From Desulfopila inferna (GTDB lineage Bacteria > Desulfobacterota > Desulfobulbia > Desulfobulbales > Desulfocapsaceae): 64,000 nt of DNA. The stretch's first letter is position 1; every line of letters starts with the position of its first letter. The notes beneath the pieces are model-generated. The model was not told the DNA's origin, ran no database searches, and worked only from the letters and a program-made list of their open reading frames with translations. Positions 1 to 9,392 of this stretch are shown piece by piece. Where the stretch lies: the NCBI RefSeq assembly GCF_016919005.1, contig NZ_JAFFQE010000003.1, forward strand, positions 434,001 through 498,000, read 5' to 3'. The position numbers and the translations under genes are program-made.

Positions 1-1041
1 AAGGGCCGCTCTCCCGGGGGCTATCTTCACCTGCGGATTCCCGCCGAGGAAGTCGATGTCAATGTTCATCCGGCCAAGCATGAAGTCCGCTTTCGCAACA
101 GCGGAGATATCCACCAGTTTATCAAACAGAGCGTTGAAGCAGCGATGAGGCTCCATCAACAGACACTCCAGGCCGCTATTTTTCCAGCCAGAAGGGCGAA
201 TCCACTCGCCCCGCTCCACCTCGACTCTAGTGATACAGCCACCAGGCAGCAACTAACTTTTTATACAGAACCGGATCCAGTAGAGCAGTCGACAGTTGAG
301 GAGCCCTCAAGGGAAACATATCCGCACCGGCAACCGGAGCCGCGGCGGCAAAGACACTGCACCGATCTTTCAGCAACGCAGCCAATAGCGCCAGGTGCGC
401 AAAGTCAGGTTTCTTCGCCCGGTCCGGTTGCTGATTTCTCCGAAAACAGCCGGCACATTCAAAAAACCGACATACAGGTCATCGGCCAGTACAAAAATCT
501 CTATATCTTTTGCCAGGCCGGCGACCAGCTGCTTGTCATAGACCAGCATGCGGCTCATGAACGGCTGCTATACGAACAATTTCGCAAGCAATATATCGGC
601 GGCAGGGTCTCCAGCCAGACCCTGATGTTTCCGGAATCGTTAGAACTCAGTCCTTCACAGTGCCTTCTTGTTGAGAACAACAAAGAAGAACTCAGCCGCA
701 TGGGTTTTGCTATTACTGAATTCGGCGGCGCCACCTATGTTATCTCTGCCGTTCCGGCGCTTGCGGGACAGTGCCGGGCCAGTGAGATATTCCTTGATGT
801 GCTCGATAGTTGCGGAAGCAGTGGTAGCACGGATCTACGTGGCGGAAAGCTGGAGAATATCCTGGCAACCATGGCCTGTAAGGCCGCAGTCAAATCAGGA
901 GATGGACTTTCTCCCGAGGAAATCAAGGCTCTTTTAGACAAAATGGCCGAAGCGGAACTGTTCAGTCACTGCCCCCACGGCAGACCGGTTTTAAAAAGCT
1001 TCAGCGACGCTGAAATACAAAAATGGTTTCACCGAACTTAG
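1..1041 (+). CDS. mutL: DNA mismatch repair protein MutL, 3' part
   Basis: The frame is open from the first base, so the gene begins before the window; 346 codons are visible. The start carries the conserved end of the GHKL ATPase/transducer region (VDVNVHPAKHEVRF, visible residues 18-31). A poorly conserved linker rich in Gln, Ser and Pro follows, then the C-terminal dimerisation domain. That domain holds DQHAAHERLLYE (from visible residue 181), which fits the DQHA(X)2E(X)4E metal-binding motif of MutL proteins with nicking activity, plus ACKAAVKSGD and CPHGRP. By family knowledge it is therefore a MutS-activated, strand-nicking MutL rather than the E. coli (MutH-dependent) type. The stop lies 8 bp before a lipoprotein gene on the same strand. 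Confidence 0.96.
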   Translation, partial: KGRSPGGYLHLRIPAEEVDVNVHPAKHEVRFRNSGDIHQFIKQSVEAAMRLHQQTLQAAIFPARRANPLAPLHLDSSDTATRQQLTFYTEPDPVEQSTVEEPSRETYPHRQPEPRRQRHCTDLSATQPIAPGAQSQVSSPGPVADFSENSRHIQKTDIQVIGQYKNLYIFCQAGDQLLVIDQHAAHERLLYEQFRKQYIGGRVSSQTLMFPESLELSPSQCLLVENNKEELSRMGFAITEFGGATYVISAVPALAGQCRASEIFLDVLDSCGSSGSTDLRGGKLENILATMACKAAVKSGDGLSPEEIKALLDKMAEAELFSHCPHGRPVLKSFSDAEIQKWFHRT

Positions 1042-1049
1042 GCGATATT

Positions 1050-1604
1050 ATGACAGCTGAATCTCCTCTGCGCAGATACTTCCTTCTCCTCCTCTTCCTG
1101 GGACTGGTCCTGGTGAGCAGCGGCTGTGGCAAGAAACCTGTTGCCAAGGTGCTGACCGCCACGGCCTATTGCGGCTGTTCTTCCTGCTGCAGCTGGGAAC
1201 GCGGTCGCGCCAGGTACCTGCATCTGGATTTCTGGAACCGTTACGTCAGCGACGGCCCGGGAAAAGGAAGGGATTACACCGGTCACACCGCCAGCGGGAC
1301 CTCCCCCAGAGAACCACAGGAAGGTCTCTTCTCCGTGGACAGCATCAAACGTCCTTATATGATCCCCGTCAGGACCGTGCTGTTTCCCTGGTACTTTTTT
1401 TCCGAGGATGGCACTATAGCAGCAGATACCAGATACTACCCCTTCGGCACCAGGATGTTTGTGCCCGGTTACGGCTGGGGCATGGTTGAGGACAGAGGCG
1501 GCGCCATAAAAGGACCTGATCGCATTGATCTCTATTTTGATTCTCATCGGGATGCACTGCGGTGGGGGAGAAAAAAAGTAAAGGTTGAAATCTATACCCC
1601 ATAG
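1050..1604 (+). CDS. 3D-domain lipoprotein
   Basis: A 184-residue protein with an N-terminal hydrophobic segment ending in a lipobox (LVSSGC, Cys 26), so probably lipid-anchored. The C-terminal part matches the 3D domain, named for three aspartates, here in EDRGG (D148), PDRIDLYFDS (D157, D160) near the end. This fold resembles the catalytic barrel of MltA-type lytic transglycosylases, so a cell-wall role is likely, but no substrate can be read. A Cys-rich stretch (YCGCSSCC) follows the lipobox. I chose the ATG at 1050, preceded by AGGCGA; an in-frame ATG at 1023 would overlap mutL. It probably shares a transcript with mutL. Confidence 0.85.
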   Translation: MTAESPLRRYFLLLLFLGLVLVSSGCGKKPVAKVLTATAYCGCSSCCSWERGRARYLHLDFWNRYVSDGPGKGRDYTGHTASGTSPREPQEGLFSVDSIKRPYMIPVRTVLFPWYFFSEDGTIAADTRYYPFGTRMFVPGYGWGMVEDRGGAIKGPDRIDLYFDSHRDALRWGRKKVKVEIYTP

Positions 1605-1743
1605 TACATACTCTTTATAGTAAAAAGCCCGATCTACTCGTGGTATATCAAGCTTTCCCGAAGACGGAGTTTATGCCCTTACGGGTGCTTGTCGCAGAGT
1701 CCGTCTCGGCAACATCAATGACTTTTGACCATAGCATCCTGAA

Positions 1744-3075
1744 ATGACATATAATAACGAAGTAATGATAATCGGAGGAGGCCTGGCAGGTTGTGAAGCT
1801 GCATGGCAGGCCGCAGGACGAGGCTGCTCGGTCACTCTCCATGAGATGAGACCGCTAAAATACAGCGCCGCCCATGAGTCTGATCTGCTGGGTGAGTTGG
1901 TCTGCAGCAATTCCCTGCGCTCCGATGATGTCACCTCCGCCGTGGGCCTCCTCAAAGAAGAGATGCGAATGCTGGGCTCCCTTATCATCGCAGCAGCGCG
2001 CAAGACCGCCGTTCCCGCCGGCAAAGCCCTGGCCGTCGACCGCCGGCTTTTTGCGGAATCGATCACGCAAGCCCTGGAGAAATCACCCCATATCAACATA
2101 ATAAGAGAAGAGGTCTCTGAGCTTCCGGAGTCTCCTGTCCCCTGCATTCTGGCAACCGGTCCCCTTACCTCCGAGGCCATGGCCGAAAGCCTGAGCAAAC
2201 TGACCGGCGAAAAGCGTCTGGCTTTCTACGATGCCATTGCTCCCATTGTCGAGAGCGACTCCCTCGACATGGATATCGTCTACCGCAAATCACGCTACGA
2301 TGACGGCCCTGGTGATTACCTGAACTGTCCCATGGACAAAGAGCAGTATCTTCATTTCATCAATGAACTGCGCCGTGGAAAGAGCGTGCCCATGCGCGAT
2401 TTCGAAGAAGTTAAATATTTCGAAGGCTGTCTTCCTGTAGAAGTGATGTGCGAGCGAGGCGAAGAAACCCTGCGTTTCGGTCCCATGAAACCTGTGGGTC
2501 TGGAAGATCCACGCACCGGCAGGGTGCCCTATGCGGTGGTTCAGCTGCGCACCGAAAACAAAGGCGGAACGCATTATAATATGGTGGGTTTTCAGACAAG
2601 ACTGAACTATGGCGAACAGATGAGGATATTTCGCCTGATTCCAGGCATGGAAAAGGCCGCCTTTTCACGCCTCGGCTCTATCCACAGAAATACCTTCATC
2701 CAGGCCCCTGAACTGCTCTTACCCACACTGCAACTGCAGAAACGGCCGAATCTGCTTATCGCCGGTCAACTCTCGGGGGTTGAGGGATACATTGAATCAG
2801 CTGCTATGGGACTCATCGCCGGAATCAACAGCGCCGCAATTGCCCACGGCGAACCTCCGGCAATACCTCCGCCTGCCACAGCGCTCGGCGCCCTGCTCAC
2901 CCACCTGACCAGCGCTGCACCAAAGGGAGGCTTTCAACCTTCCAATGTCAACTTTGGTCTTTTTCCACCGTTAGGGAAAAAAATGCCTAAGAAGCTTCGC
3001 GGCCAGGCACGGGCGGACCTTGCTCTTGCCGAACTGCGTAACTGGATGAGGGCTCAGGGAATCAATCAAATCTAG
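1744..3075 (+). CDS. trmFO: Methylenetetrahydrofolate-tRNA-(uracil-5-)-methyltransferase TrmFO
   Basis: TrmFO (formerly Gid) methylates U54 in the T-loop of tRNA using methylenetetrahydrofolate and FAD. The 443-residue length is normal for the family. The FAD dinucleotide-binding motif [10 protein letters not shown] lies at residues 11-20, followed by the conserved VCSNSLRS segment and, near the C-terminus, the [10 protein letters not shown] block. The ATG at 1744 places the nucleotide-binding strand immediately after the start, as usual. The last base of the TAG stop is also the first base of a GTAACTATTCAG repeat element (3075-3169), so the element abuts the gene directly. Confidence 0.96.
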   Translation: MTYNNEVMIIGGGLAGCEAAWQAAGRGCSVTLHEMRPLKYSAAHESDLLGELVCSNSLRSDDVTSAVGLLKEEMRMLGSLIIAAARKTAVPAGKALAVDRRLFAESITQALEKSPHINIIREEVSELPESPVPCILATGPLTSEAMAESLSKLTGEKRLAFYDAIAPIVESDSLDMDIVYRKSRYDDGPGDYLNCPMDKEQYLHFINELRRGKSVPMRDFEEVKYFEGCLPVEVMCERGEETLRFGPMKPVGLEDPRTGRVPYAVVQLRTENKGGTHYNMVGFQTRLNYGEQMRIFRLIPGMEKAAFSRLGSIHRNTFIQAPELLLPTLQLQKRPNLLIAGQLSGVEGYIESAAMGLIAGINSAAIAHGEPPAIPPPATALGALLTHLTSAAPKGGFQPSNVNFGLFPPLGKKMPKKLRGQARADLALAELRNWMRAQGINQI

Positions 3076-3169
3076 TAACTATTCAGAGGTAAGCGCACAT
3101 CTGAAGCTCTGCTGAACAGTTACAGTACAGAGTAAACTGCCGATTTTTAATTCTTTGCCGGATAGTTAC
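3075..3169 (-). repeat. GTAACTATTCAG inverted-terminal repeat element, copy A
   Basis: A 95-bp element bounded by GTAACTATTCAG at 3075-3086 and a diverged GATAGTTAC end at 3161-3169. The inner sequence (CTGCTGAACAGTTACAGT and AAACTGCCG) matches the reverse complement of copy B, so it lies in the opposite orientation and has lost part of the centre. It fills the gap between the convergent genes trmFO and the Twinkle-like gene and could form a hairpin in either transcript. Confidence 0.75.
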
Positions 3170-3203
3170 CAAATTTAAAGAAGACATTTGTGTGGCCGAA
3201 GCC

Positions 3204-5015
3204 TTAGCGGGGAGACAGCGGAGCTTCCTCGCGAAAGCCCCAATAGGGATAATCCAGAACATAGTTGCCGATAAGTCCAGGGCTGTGTTCACGGCTGCCG
3301 ACCAGCCATAACATGTTGACCCTTTCCATCATCTCATCCTTCATATGATTCCATTTGGGCAGCAGAACCATGGCATTGTCGGCGCTGTATTCGATATCAC
3401 CGGAGCCTTTGAACACGCCCATATGCGGCTCTTCGTCATAAGATCCTCCGGTCCCGCGGGATAATTCAGAAGCTACGAGAAAAGACACGTTCAACTCATC
3501 ACGTATGGATTCCATCTGACGCAGCCAGGAATCTATTCCGGAGCGCATCTCGGAAAGATCCTTGAACGGAAGTTTATGCAGGCTGTCAATAACCACTACC
3601 GTGTAGTCATTGCGAGTTTCATGCCGCAAAAAATCAATATGACGGCGCATCAATTCCGGCGATACTTTACGGTCATTTATCACCCTGAAATAACCCAGGA
3701 GTTTCTCGAATTTCCGGCTTGCCTCGGAGTAGCGCTCCTTTTCCCCGGCTGCCAGGTGCCCGGGCTGCAGTCGTGATGTCTCAATTCTTGACATTCTCGA
3801 GAAGGTCCGCTGATAAATGCGTTGCCTGCCATTTTCAAAGTCGTAATAAAGTACCGGGACCCGGCGCGCTGCCATCTCAGTAGCCATCTGGATCATGAAG
3901 CAGGATTTACCAACCTTGGGACCGCCACCCAGAATATTTATGCCATGAATGCCATTGATCCTGTCATCAAGCAGATCAAAACCCGAGATCAGCGCGCTGT
4001 ATTCTTCACCGGATGACTCCGCCAGAGTGGTGAAGAACCGCCTGAATTCCTTTTTCGGAGCGGCAAAAGGGGAAAACGGTTTGGAGGCGACAATCATTTC
4101 ACCGAAATTTTTGGCGAAATCGGTGGAACTGTCGATCGCGAATTGAAATATGGTGTAATCCCGCGGGCAATGCAGATCCCACTTGAGAATACGTACTTTA
4201 AAGCCTATTTTCGACGCTGCCAGACGGGCTGCCGTCATCGATTCCACCGTATTCCGGGGAACAATAAAAAGAGTCTTCAGCGCCGCAAATATCTGCGGAT
4301 CTATGTTCTCCAGGATCGTATTTTCAAAATAGGCCGATCCGGGAAAACCAAGCTGCTTGACAGTCAGCAGATTCTCTTCTCCCTCACAGAGAAACAAGGC
4401 GCCTCCGGCACACCGGCGTATCTCTTCGACATTGAAAAGCCCAGTGGGGCCGGCAGCAAAGGAAGTATCGCCATACCAGAAATAATCTTCATGTTTCCGG
4501 GGATTAACGCACCTGGCGGAATATACATTGCCATCCATTTGAAAATAAGGGTAAACCAGATATCTGCCGTTATAACCGATTTTCAGCTGCTGCAGAGTTG
4601 ACGCTCCCAGGTTGGCATCGTCAAAATATCCGAGTTGTTCCTGCTCGAGCTTGTTGCTGAAATCATCGATCTCAGCATTAATGTTTCCGGGAGGATTCAC
4701 CAGATCCTGCAGGACAGGCTCCTCCTCGATGTGGCCGGGAACCAGGGAGCTGTCTATACCTGCCAGTTCCGCGAACCATTGCGGAAAGCCGCCCTCTACA
4801 CAGGCGACGGAACATCTGAAATAGCCGAAAAACAGGCTGGTTGGATTGAGGAAGACTATTATTTTCCCCTTTTTGCCTGTTGGCTCCCTTTTGCAGAAAG
4901 GGCATTCTGCTGTCAATATTGAGTTTCGGATGACGCCATCAGGCAGGTGCTCCTGATAAAATTGCGCTATAGGCGATTTCATGATGGCGTTTTGCATTTC
5001 CAGACTTCTACTCAA
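3204..5015 (-). CDS. Twinkle-like zinc finger/TOPRIM/DnaB-type ATPase
   Basis: A 603-residue protein with primase-helicase layout. An N-terminal zinc ribbon has Cys 38/41 (CPFC) and 68/72 (FRCSVAC). A TOPRIM-like region (about 205-295) keeps the acidic start CEGE (210-213), but the usual DxD is replaced by VPRNTVE (252-258). The C-terminal RecA/DnaB ATPase shows Walker A GGGPKVGKS (363-371), Walker B VVVIDS (473-478), the sensor-like FLVASELSRG (512-521) and GSGDIEYSADNAMVLL, which aligns with the end of DnaB family helicases. Primase chemistry is therefore doubtful while ATPase function looks intact. The ATG overlaps the stop of the upstream HEAT/cNMP/PilZ gene (ATGA), which implies coupled translation. 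It is not DnaG or DnaB. The biological role is unknown. Confidence 0.85.
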   Translation of the reverse strand: MSRSLEMQNAIMKSPIAQFYQEHLPDGVIRNSILTAECPFCKREPTGKKGKIIVFLNPTSLFFGYFRCSVACVEGGFPQWFAELAGIDSSLVPGHIEEEPVLQDLVNPPGNINAEIDDFSNKLEQEQLGYFDDANLGASTLQQLKIGYNGRYLVYPYFQMDGNVYSARCVNPRKHEDYFWYGDTSFAAGPTGLFNVEEIRRCAGGALFLCEGEENLLTVKQLGFPGSAYFENTILENIDPQIFAALKTLFIVPRNTVESMTAARLAASKIGFKVRILKWDLHCPRDYTIFQFAIDSSTDFAKNFGEMIVASKPFSPFAAPKKEFRRFFTTLAESSGEEYSALISGFDLLDDRINGIHGINILGGGPKVGKSCFMIQMATEMAARRVPVLYYDFENGRQRIYQRTFSRMSRIETSRLQPGHLAAGEKERYSEASRKFEKLLGYFRVINDRKVSPELMRRHIDFLRHETRNDYTVVVIDSLHKLPFKDLSEMRSGIDSWLRQMESIRDELNVSFLVASELSRGTGGSYDEEPHMGVFKGSGDIEYSADNAMVLLPKWNHMKDEMMERVNMLWLVGSREHSPGLIGNYVLDYPYWGFREEAPLSPR

Positions 5016-8000
5016 TTTTCCGGCTCGCCTGCTTCAAGTATTCCCCTGAGTTCTTCTTCCCCGAGAGGCTTATGGAATCTGACATGAGCAGAATAGTCGT
5101 TATTCATGGAGTAGAGAGAACGCACGGTCATCAGGACTCCGTCAATATTGAGCAATTTCCCCGGGACGCTGAGGCAGGACAGTTGCAGACGTACATCCCT
5201 GCCCAACAGGATCCTGGCATTCTTTTTATTGGAAACCCTGATCAGAAAAGAGATTCCACCTCGGGAGATATCGGCACAATCGCCTCTCAGCTGCATGCCC
5301 GACCCCTTGAGATCTTTCTCGAGAATGGAGGCAAGTACACTCCCGCCGATCACGTATCGTTTATGCTCTCTGCGGCTGCTCTTCACCTTTTTCAATGGCT
5401 GCTGAACACCGCCCTCTTTTTTGGCCAGATCGTGGAGCTTTGACTCCAGTGCAGGTTGTTCATCCACCCAGTCAGAAGTATTTTTCAGAGGGAGAACAGA
5501 TACTTCGGTTCTGGAAAGCGATACGGCAGTCATGGTCCAGACGGAGGCATCGAAGAAGGTATCCTGTCCGAAAATCTCCCCGCTTTCGATTACTTTGGAA
5601 AGGATCTCAGTACCCTTATCATCGTAAAACAGCTTCACTTTTCCTGAACTGATGAAATATAATGCAGGACTCATATCGCCCTGTTTTACCAGAACCTCTT
5701 CTCCAGAAAGAATCAGATGCTCCATTGAATAGTAAAGAGCATTGAACTCTTCCGTTGTCAGATTATCGTGCAGATTTGACCATACATTAAGAAAATTATT
5801 ACTGATTCCCTCGCGCTTCGCTGTTTCTATGACTTCAGCCGTGCGAATGATATCGTTTAAGGCGAAAGGAGCAGTTTCTATCAACCAGTCTCTCAATGCT
5901 TCTGCCTCTGAAAAGCGTTGCAAACTCGAGGCCTTATCTATCAGGTCGACCAGAAGCTTCGCGGCTCTGTCTTCATCGCCCTCTTTAAAAAGCTTTGCTA
6001 TGAGGGCCTCTTCGCTGAAATCCGTGCGAAATGTCGCTTTGTTTTTCTGCTGTTGCGGAGTTGGAGAAGGGATGCCTGCATCTTTTTCCAATGTTTCCTG
6101 GATCTGCCTTTTACTTAGCTCTCTTCTCATTGTTTTAATATGGCGCACCGACTGCCTTGTTGCCTGCCAGACCAACTCGCCTATTGTTCGCGCTTTTCCC
6201 TTGCCTTCATTTTTAAGAAATTCCTCTAATGCAACTTCAGCACTTCGGCTGGACCCTCTTCCCAGCAGGGTGACTATCTGGAGAAGCAGCGGATCCCTGT
6301 CATCATCGGAAAAATATGGCCAGTCTCCGAGAAGATCCGCAATCGTGCTGACCACCTCTTCATCGGCCATAGGAGAGAGGGCGCGGACAACCTGCTCTTT
6401 CATCGGACCCGTGGCCAGAGACAATGCCTCCAGAAGATTATCTTTTTTATCATCCCCACTCAACTGGAATATGCAGGACAGGGCCTCCTGCTGTACTCGT
6501 ATATCTTCATGGTTGAGATAATCAAAAATTTTGGAAGCATCTTGTTTACTGCCGGTTTCAGAGAACAGTTTTATCAGATTGCGTTTGCCGTACCAGGGCA
6601 TTGGTTCAGACAGTTTTTCAAGGAGCAGCGGCGGAAGCAGAGAACCCATGCGCCTGAGTAGATCCAATATCTTTAAGCGCTCCCCGGCATCATCGGAATC
6701 CAGAAGCGTATTGAGCAGAAACCGGGCAACAAGCGGTCCCTGCATGATCAGCCGCCTGTCGATCAGCTCATTTTTTTCCGTTACACTCCTGGCGAGCAAG
6801 GTGGGCAATGGTGCTTTCTCAACGGACAGATCCTGCAGACGGTTTACCATTGCGACCATTTCCGAACTCTTGGTCAGCTTGCCGGCACGAATGGCGAAGA
6901 TGAGCTGCAGGATTTTATCGGCTTTTTTATCCTCGCCCATCTTCCAATAGTGCTTTAAAAGATTGAGCAGGATTTCAACAATATTTTCGCATACCTCATC
7001 AGCCCTGTCGGCCTCCTTCAGCCAAGCCATCAAGGGTTTGGAGAGTCTTTCCAGCCAATCCCATTTCGAGGCACTGATGAGGCTTTCACCTATGCGGCTC
7101 AGACATTCACTGAGCAGATCATGGCTACTCTGTTCACCCCGAATCAGTTCGGTGGTAATATTGGTTATGATAGTGGCAGCCGCCTTATCTTTACCCCTGG
7201 CAATAAGCGTTTCAACCGTTGCCGGCAGGTGCTCGACGACCTCCTTATTCCTCAGGCTGTTGACGTCGCCATGCAATATGCCGCTGATACCGGCCTGAAT
7301 CCTTTTTTTATGCCTCTCCTTTTCTCCGGTTTCCAGAAGCTCCCTGGCTTTTTCCCGAACCAGATACTGCTGGCCCCGTCTGGAGTCAAAGAGACGTTCA
7401 ACTGCCGAAGCAATGTGTTTATATTGTTCGGAGGATTTTCCGGAATTCCTGGCAACAACCTCTTCCTCTTCCCGAATCAGTCTGACAACATCATCAAAGC
7501 TGCCGGCTATCGCGGCAAGAAGCTTATCGTAGAGCCTCAGGCCAAATCCCCCTGGATAATTTTGCAGGAGGAGAAGATGAAGGGCAAAATCGTCAAAATG
7601 CCGGGCACAGACTGCCGCAAGTGATTGCGCCAAAGACTCTCTTTCCTCCTGGTCCGTAAACCTGTTGACGTTGCGAAGAATAATGGTAAAAGATGAGGGA
7701 AATGAAATCTCCCCGATTCTGTTTATCCCCTGGAGCGCATCAGCTATGCCGGCGAGAAGTATATCGGTGAGGCGCCCCGGCTCCTTGTTCAGGGTGCCAA
7801 GAGCGGAAATACGTTTCTGGCCGGCGACGGTTTCACCATCTATTTCCGTGGAAACGGACTGCATGTCCTCAGTCGTAACCCGGTCCTCTTCTACCAGACG
7901 GGTGAGAACGGCCGCAAAGACGTCCTCTCTTTCCTCCGGTAATTCAACCAAATACTCTTCCGGGAAAAGATCGTTTAAACCGAGATTTACAACAAAAGCA

Positions 8001-8383
8001 CGTCCACCACCTTCTCTGCCCACCAGTTGCGGCGAGGTTGTAAAAAAAGTAAGGAGCTTATCGAAAGGCTCGCGGCTGATTCCTCTTTCAAGAACAAGAT
8101 GATTCAGCTTGAGAAGCCTGAGCTGTTGAAAAACATCTTCACCATGCATCTTCCCCAATGTTTTCTTGCTGACCGGCAAACCACATAGTTTGGGAGCATC
8201 ATCAACAAGACTGAAGCTGAGAGACCCGAATTTTCGCTGGTATTCAGTAATCAAGCTGAAGGCGTTATCAGCAGCATTGGCGACCTGAGGATACCTTGGT
8301 GGATACAGCTTGGTTGTAATGACAGCAGCGTTGAGGGTTTTCAGAACATCAAGAGCTACCTGCTGCTTATCTGCTTCTGCCAT
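5012..8383 (-). CDS. HEAT-like/cNMP-fold/PilZ signalling protein (1123 aa)
   Basis: The N-terminus carries a KLYPPRYPQVANA segment resembling the LYPPxHP helix seen at the start of several bacterial signalling proteins. A long helical region follows with HEAT-like repeats at about 555-740. Then come a helical EAEALRDWLIET segment and a cyclic-nucleotide-binding fold (about 890-970). Its phosphate cassette reads GEIFGQDTFFDASVWTMTAV, with Gln for the usual Glu and no ligand Arg, so cAMP binding is doubtful. The C-terminal PilZ domain has both c-di-GMP motifs, R1005-x3-R1009 and D1038-x-S-x-x-G. No membrane segment is seen, so it is probably cytoplasmic. It is joined by a 4-bp overlap to the downstream ATPase, and its last third is paralogous to the product at 29835-30839. 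Confidence 0.85.
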   Translation of the reverse strand: MAEADKQQVALDVLKTLNAAVITTKLYPPRYPQVANAADNAFSLITEYQRKFGSLSFSLVDDAPKLCGLPVSKKTLGKMHGEDVFQQLRLLKLNHLVLERGISREPFDKLLTFFTTSPQLVGREGGGRAFVVNLGLNDLFPEEYLVELPEEREDVFAAVLTRLVEEDRVTTEDMQSVSTEIDGETVAGQKRISALGTLNKEPGRLTDILLAGIADALQGINRIGEISFPSSFTIILRNVNRFTDQEERESLAQSLAAVCARHFDDFALHLLLLQNYPGGFGLRLYDKLLAAIAGSFDDVVRLIREEEEVVARNSGKSSEQYKHIASAVERLFDSRRGQQYLVREKARELLETGEKERHKKRIQAGISGILHGDVNSLRNKEVVEHLPATVETLIARGKDKAAATIITNITTELIRGEQSSHDLLSECLSRIGESLISASKWDWLERLSKPLMAWLKEADRADEVCENIVEILLNLLKHYWKMGEDKKADKILQLIFAIRAGKLTKSSEMVAMVNRLQDLSVEKAPLPTLLARSVTEKNELIDRRLIMQGPLVARFLLNTLLDSDDAGERLKILDLLRRMGSLLPPLLLEKLSEPMPWYGKRNLIKLFSETGSKQDASKIFDYLNHEDIRVQQEALSCIFQLSGDDKKDNLLEALSLATGPMKEQVVRALSPMADEEVVSTIADLLGDWPYFSDDDRDPLLLQIVTLLGRGSSRSAEVALEEFLKNEGKGKARTIGELVWQATRQSVRHIKTMRRELSKRQIQETLEKDAGIPSPTPQQQKNKATFRTDFSEEALIAKLFKEGDEDRAAKLLVDLIDKASSLQRFSEAEALRDWLIETAPFALNDIIRTAEVIETAKREGISNNFLNVWSNLHDNLTTEEFNALYYSMEHLILSGEEVLVKQGDMSPALYFISSGKVKLFYDDKGTEILSKVIESGEIFGQDTFFDASVWTMTAVSLSRTEVSVLPLKNTSDWVDEQPALESKLHDLAKKEGGVQQPLKKVKSSRREHKRYVIGGSVLASILEKDLKGSGMQLRGDCADISRGGISFLIRVSNKKNARILLGRDVRLQLSCLSVPGKLLNIDGVLMTVRSLYSMNNDYSAHVRFHKPLGEEELRGILEAGEPEN

Positions 8384-8793
8384 ATTTCAGCTCCTGTGAG
8401 TACACTATCAGGGAGAAGACCCAGGATTACGAATCGTCTTTGTGTATCTTGAAAAACCATCGGAAAGACCTTTCTGCAAAATTTAGGTTAACGCTCAGTC
8501 CTGGCCTACCTACAATCTTGATAATCTCGTAAAAAGTCATTGCAGTTGCCGGGATGGATTCTGCTAGCACAATCTTCGAGAAAGCTCGATATACCAGACG
8601 TAGTACCTGAAACCGCGATTGACAGTGCATGCGGTACGGCAAACAGCCGTTTCAGATCCAGACAACGCAGATCGAACTTTTTACGAGTCCAGCAAACGTA
8701 ATAAATAGTTACAACAATGTGTTACAAGATTTCTTCGGTCTCATTTAAACACTTTTTTCACCGAATAGAAAGTATCTTTCCACAAAAACAGGT
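8384..8793. other. 410-bp gene-free stretch with repeat sequence
   Basis: No convincing gene. It holds the CTCGTAAAAAGT inverted repeat (8526-8687) and a CAATCTTGATAATCT block (8513-8527) that recurs at 26063-26077. The downstream 100 bp is AT-rich with no clear hairpin. The short open frame at 8427-8642 runs through the repeat and has no ribosome-binding site. Confidence 0.6.
8526..8687. repeat. CTCGTAAAAAGT inverted repeat element
   Basis: A perfect 12-bp inverted repeat, CTCGTAAAAAGT at 8526-8537 and ACTTTTTACGAG at 8676-8687, encloses 138 bp of non-coding sequence. The core CTCGTAAAAAG recurs singly at 14668-14679 and, with an extra A, near 58547. A shorter related pair (CGTAAAAG/CTTTTACG) sits at 25975-26055. 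This looks like a small palindromic intergenic repeat family. Confidence 0.6.
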
Positions 8794-9384
8794 TCATTGT
8801 GTTTCAACAATGCCATATTTATACAAAGCCTCGATTAGTTGACACAGAGGGAGGCCTACAACATTCGAGCAGGATCCCTGGAGTTCTTCGACAAAGATCG
8901 CGCCCATACCCTGAATTCCGTAGGCGCCCGCCTTATCGGTCGGCTCCCCCGTTGCGGCATAAGCGCGGGCGGTTTCTTCAGAAAAAAAAGAAAATTTTAC
9001 CCGAGTCACCACCGTCTCTTCATGGAAAATATTTTTGCTGACGCAGCCAACCCCAAAAGCTGTGGCCACCTGATGCTCCCTGCCGCGCAGCAGCATAAGC
9101 GTTCTGACGGCGTTCTCGCGGCTTTGCGGTTTACCGAGAATATTCTTCTGGAGAAAAACGACAGTATCGGCAGCTATTACCCAACTCTCCGGGTACTTCT
9201 CCATTACAGCTTCGCCTTTTTCCCTGACCATTCTGGCCGCATAATCAAGAGGAACCTCTCGGTATTTCGGTGTTTCATCTATGTCAGTTGCATAAACCTT
9301 GAAATCCAGACCCAATTCCTTGAGATAGGCATGCCGCCTGGGGGAGGCCGAAGCCAGTATGATATTTTCTCTTGCTGTAAGCAT
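8794..9384 (-). CDS. maf: Maf family nucleotide pyrophosphatase
   Basis: A 196-residue Maf protein, which hydrolyses non-canonical or pyrimidine NTPs to NMP plus PPi. The signature LASASPRR is at the N-terminus (about residues 10-17), followed by TDIDETP, the catalytic AADTVV segment, ILGKP, and DKAGAYGIQGMGA near the C-terminus. All are standard Maf blocks and the length is normal. The ATG at 9384 lies 8 bp downstream of the fabL stop, so the two genes are probably co-transcribed. Whether it is the dTTP/UTP type (YhdE) or the m7GTP type (YceF) is not certain. Confidence 0.94.
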   Translation of the reverse strand: MLTARENIILASASPRRHAYLKELGLDFKVYATDIDETPKYREVPLDYAARMVREKGEAVMEKYPESWVIAADTVVFLQKNILGKPQSRENAVRTLMLLRGREHQVATAFGVGCVSKNIFHEETVVTRVKFSFFSEETARAYAATGEPTDKAGAYGIQGMGAIFVEELQGSCSNVVGLPLCQLIEALYKYGIVETQ

Positions 9385-9392
9385 CCTTTGCC

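Noticed and set aside
5742-6521. Long plus-strand frame (259 codons) opposite the HEAT/cNMP/PilZ gene
   Set aside because: It is antisense to a clear coding frame and its Ser/Arg-rich product is the usual shadow of a Leu/Glu-rich gene.
8427-8642. 71-codon minus-strand frame in the 8.4-8.8 kb gap
   Set aside because: It runs through the CTCGTAAAAAGT repeat, has no ribosome-binding site and no protein-like composition.
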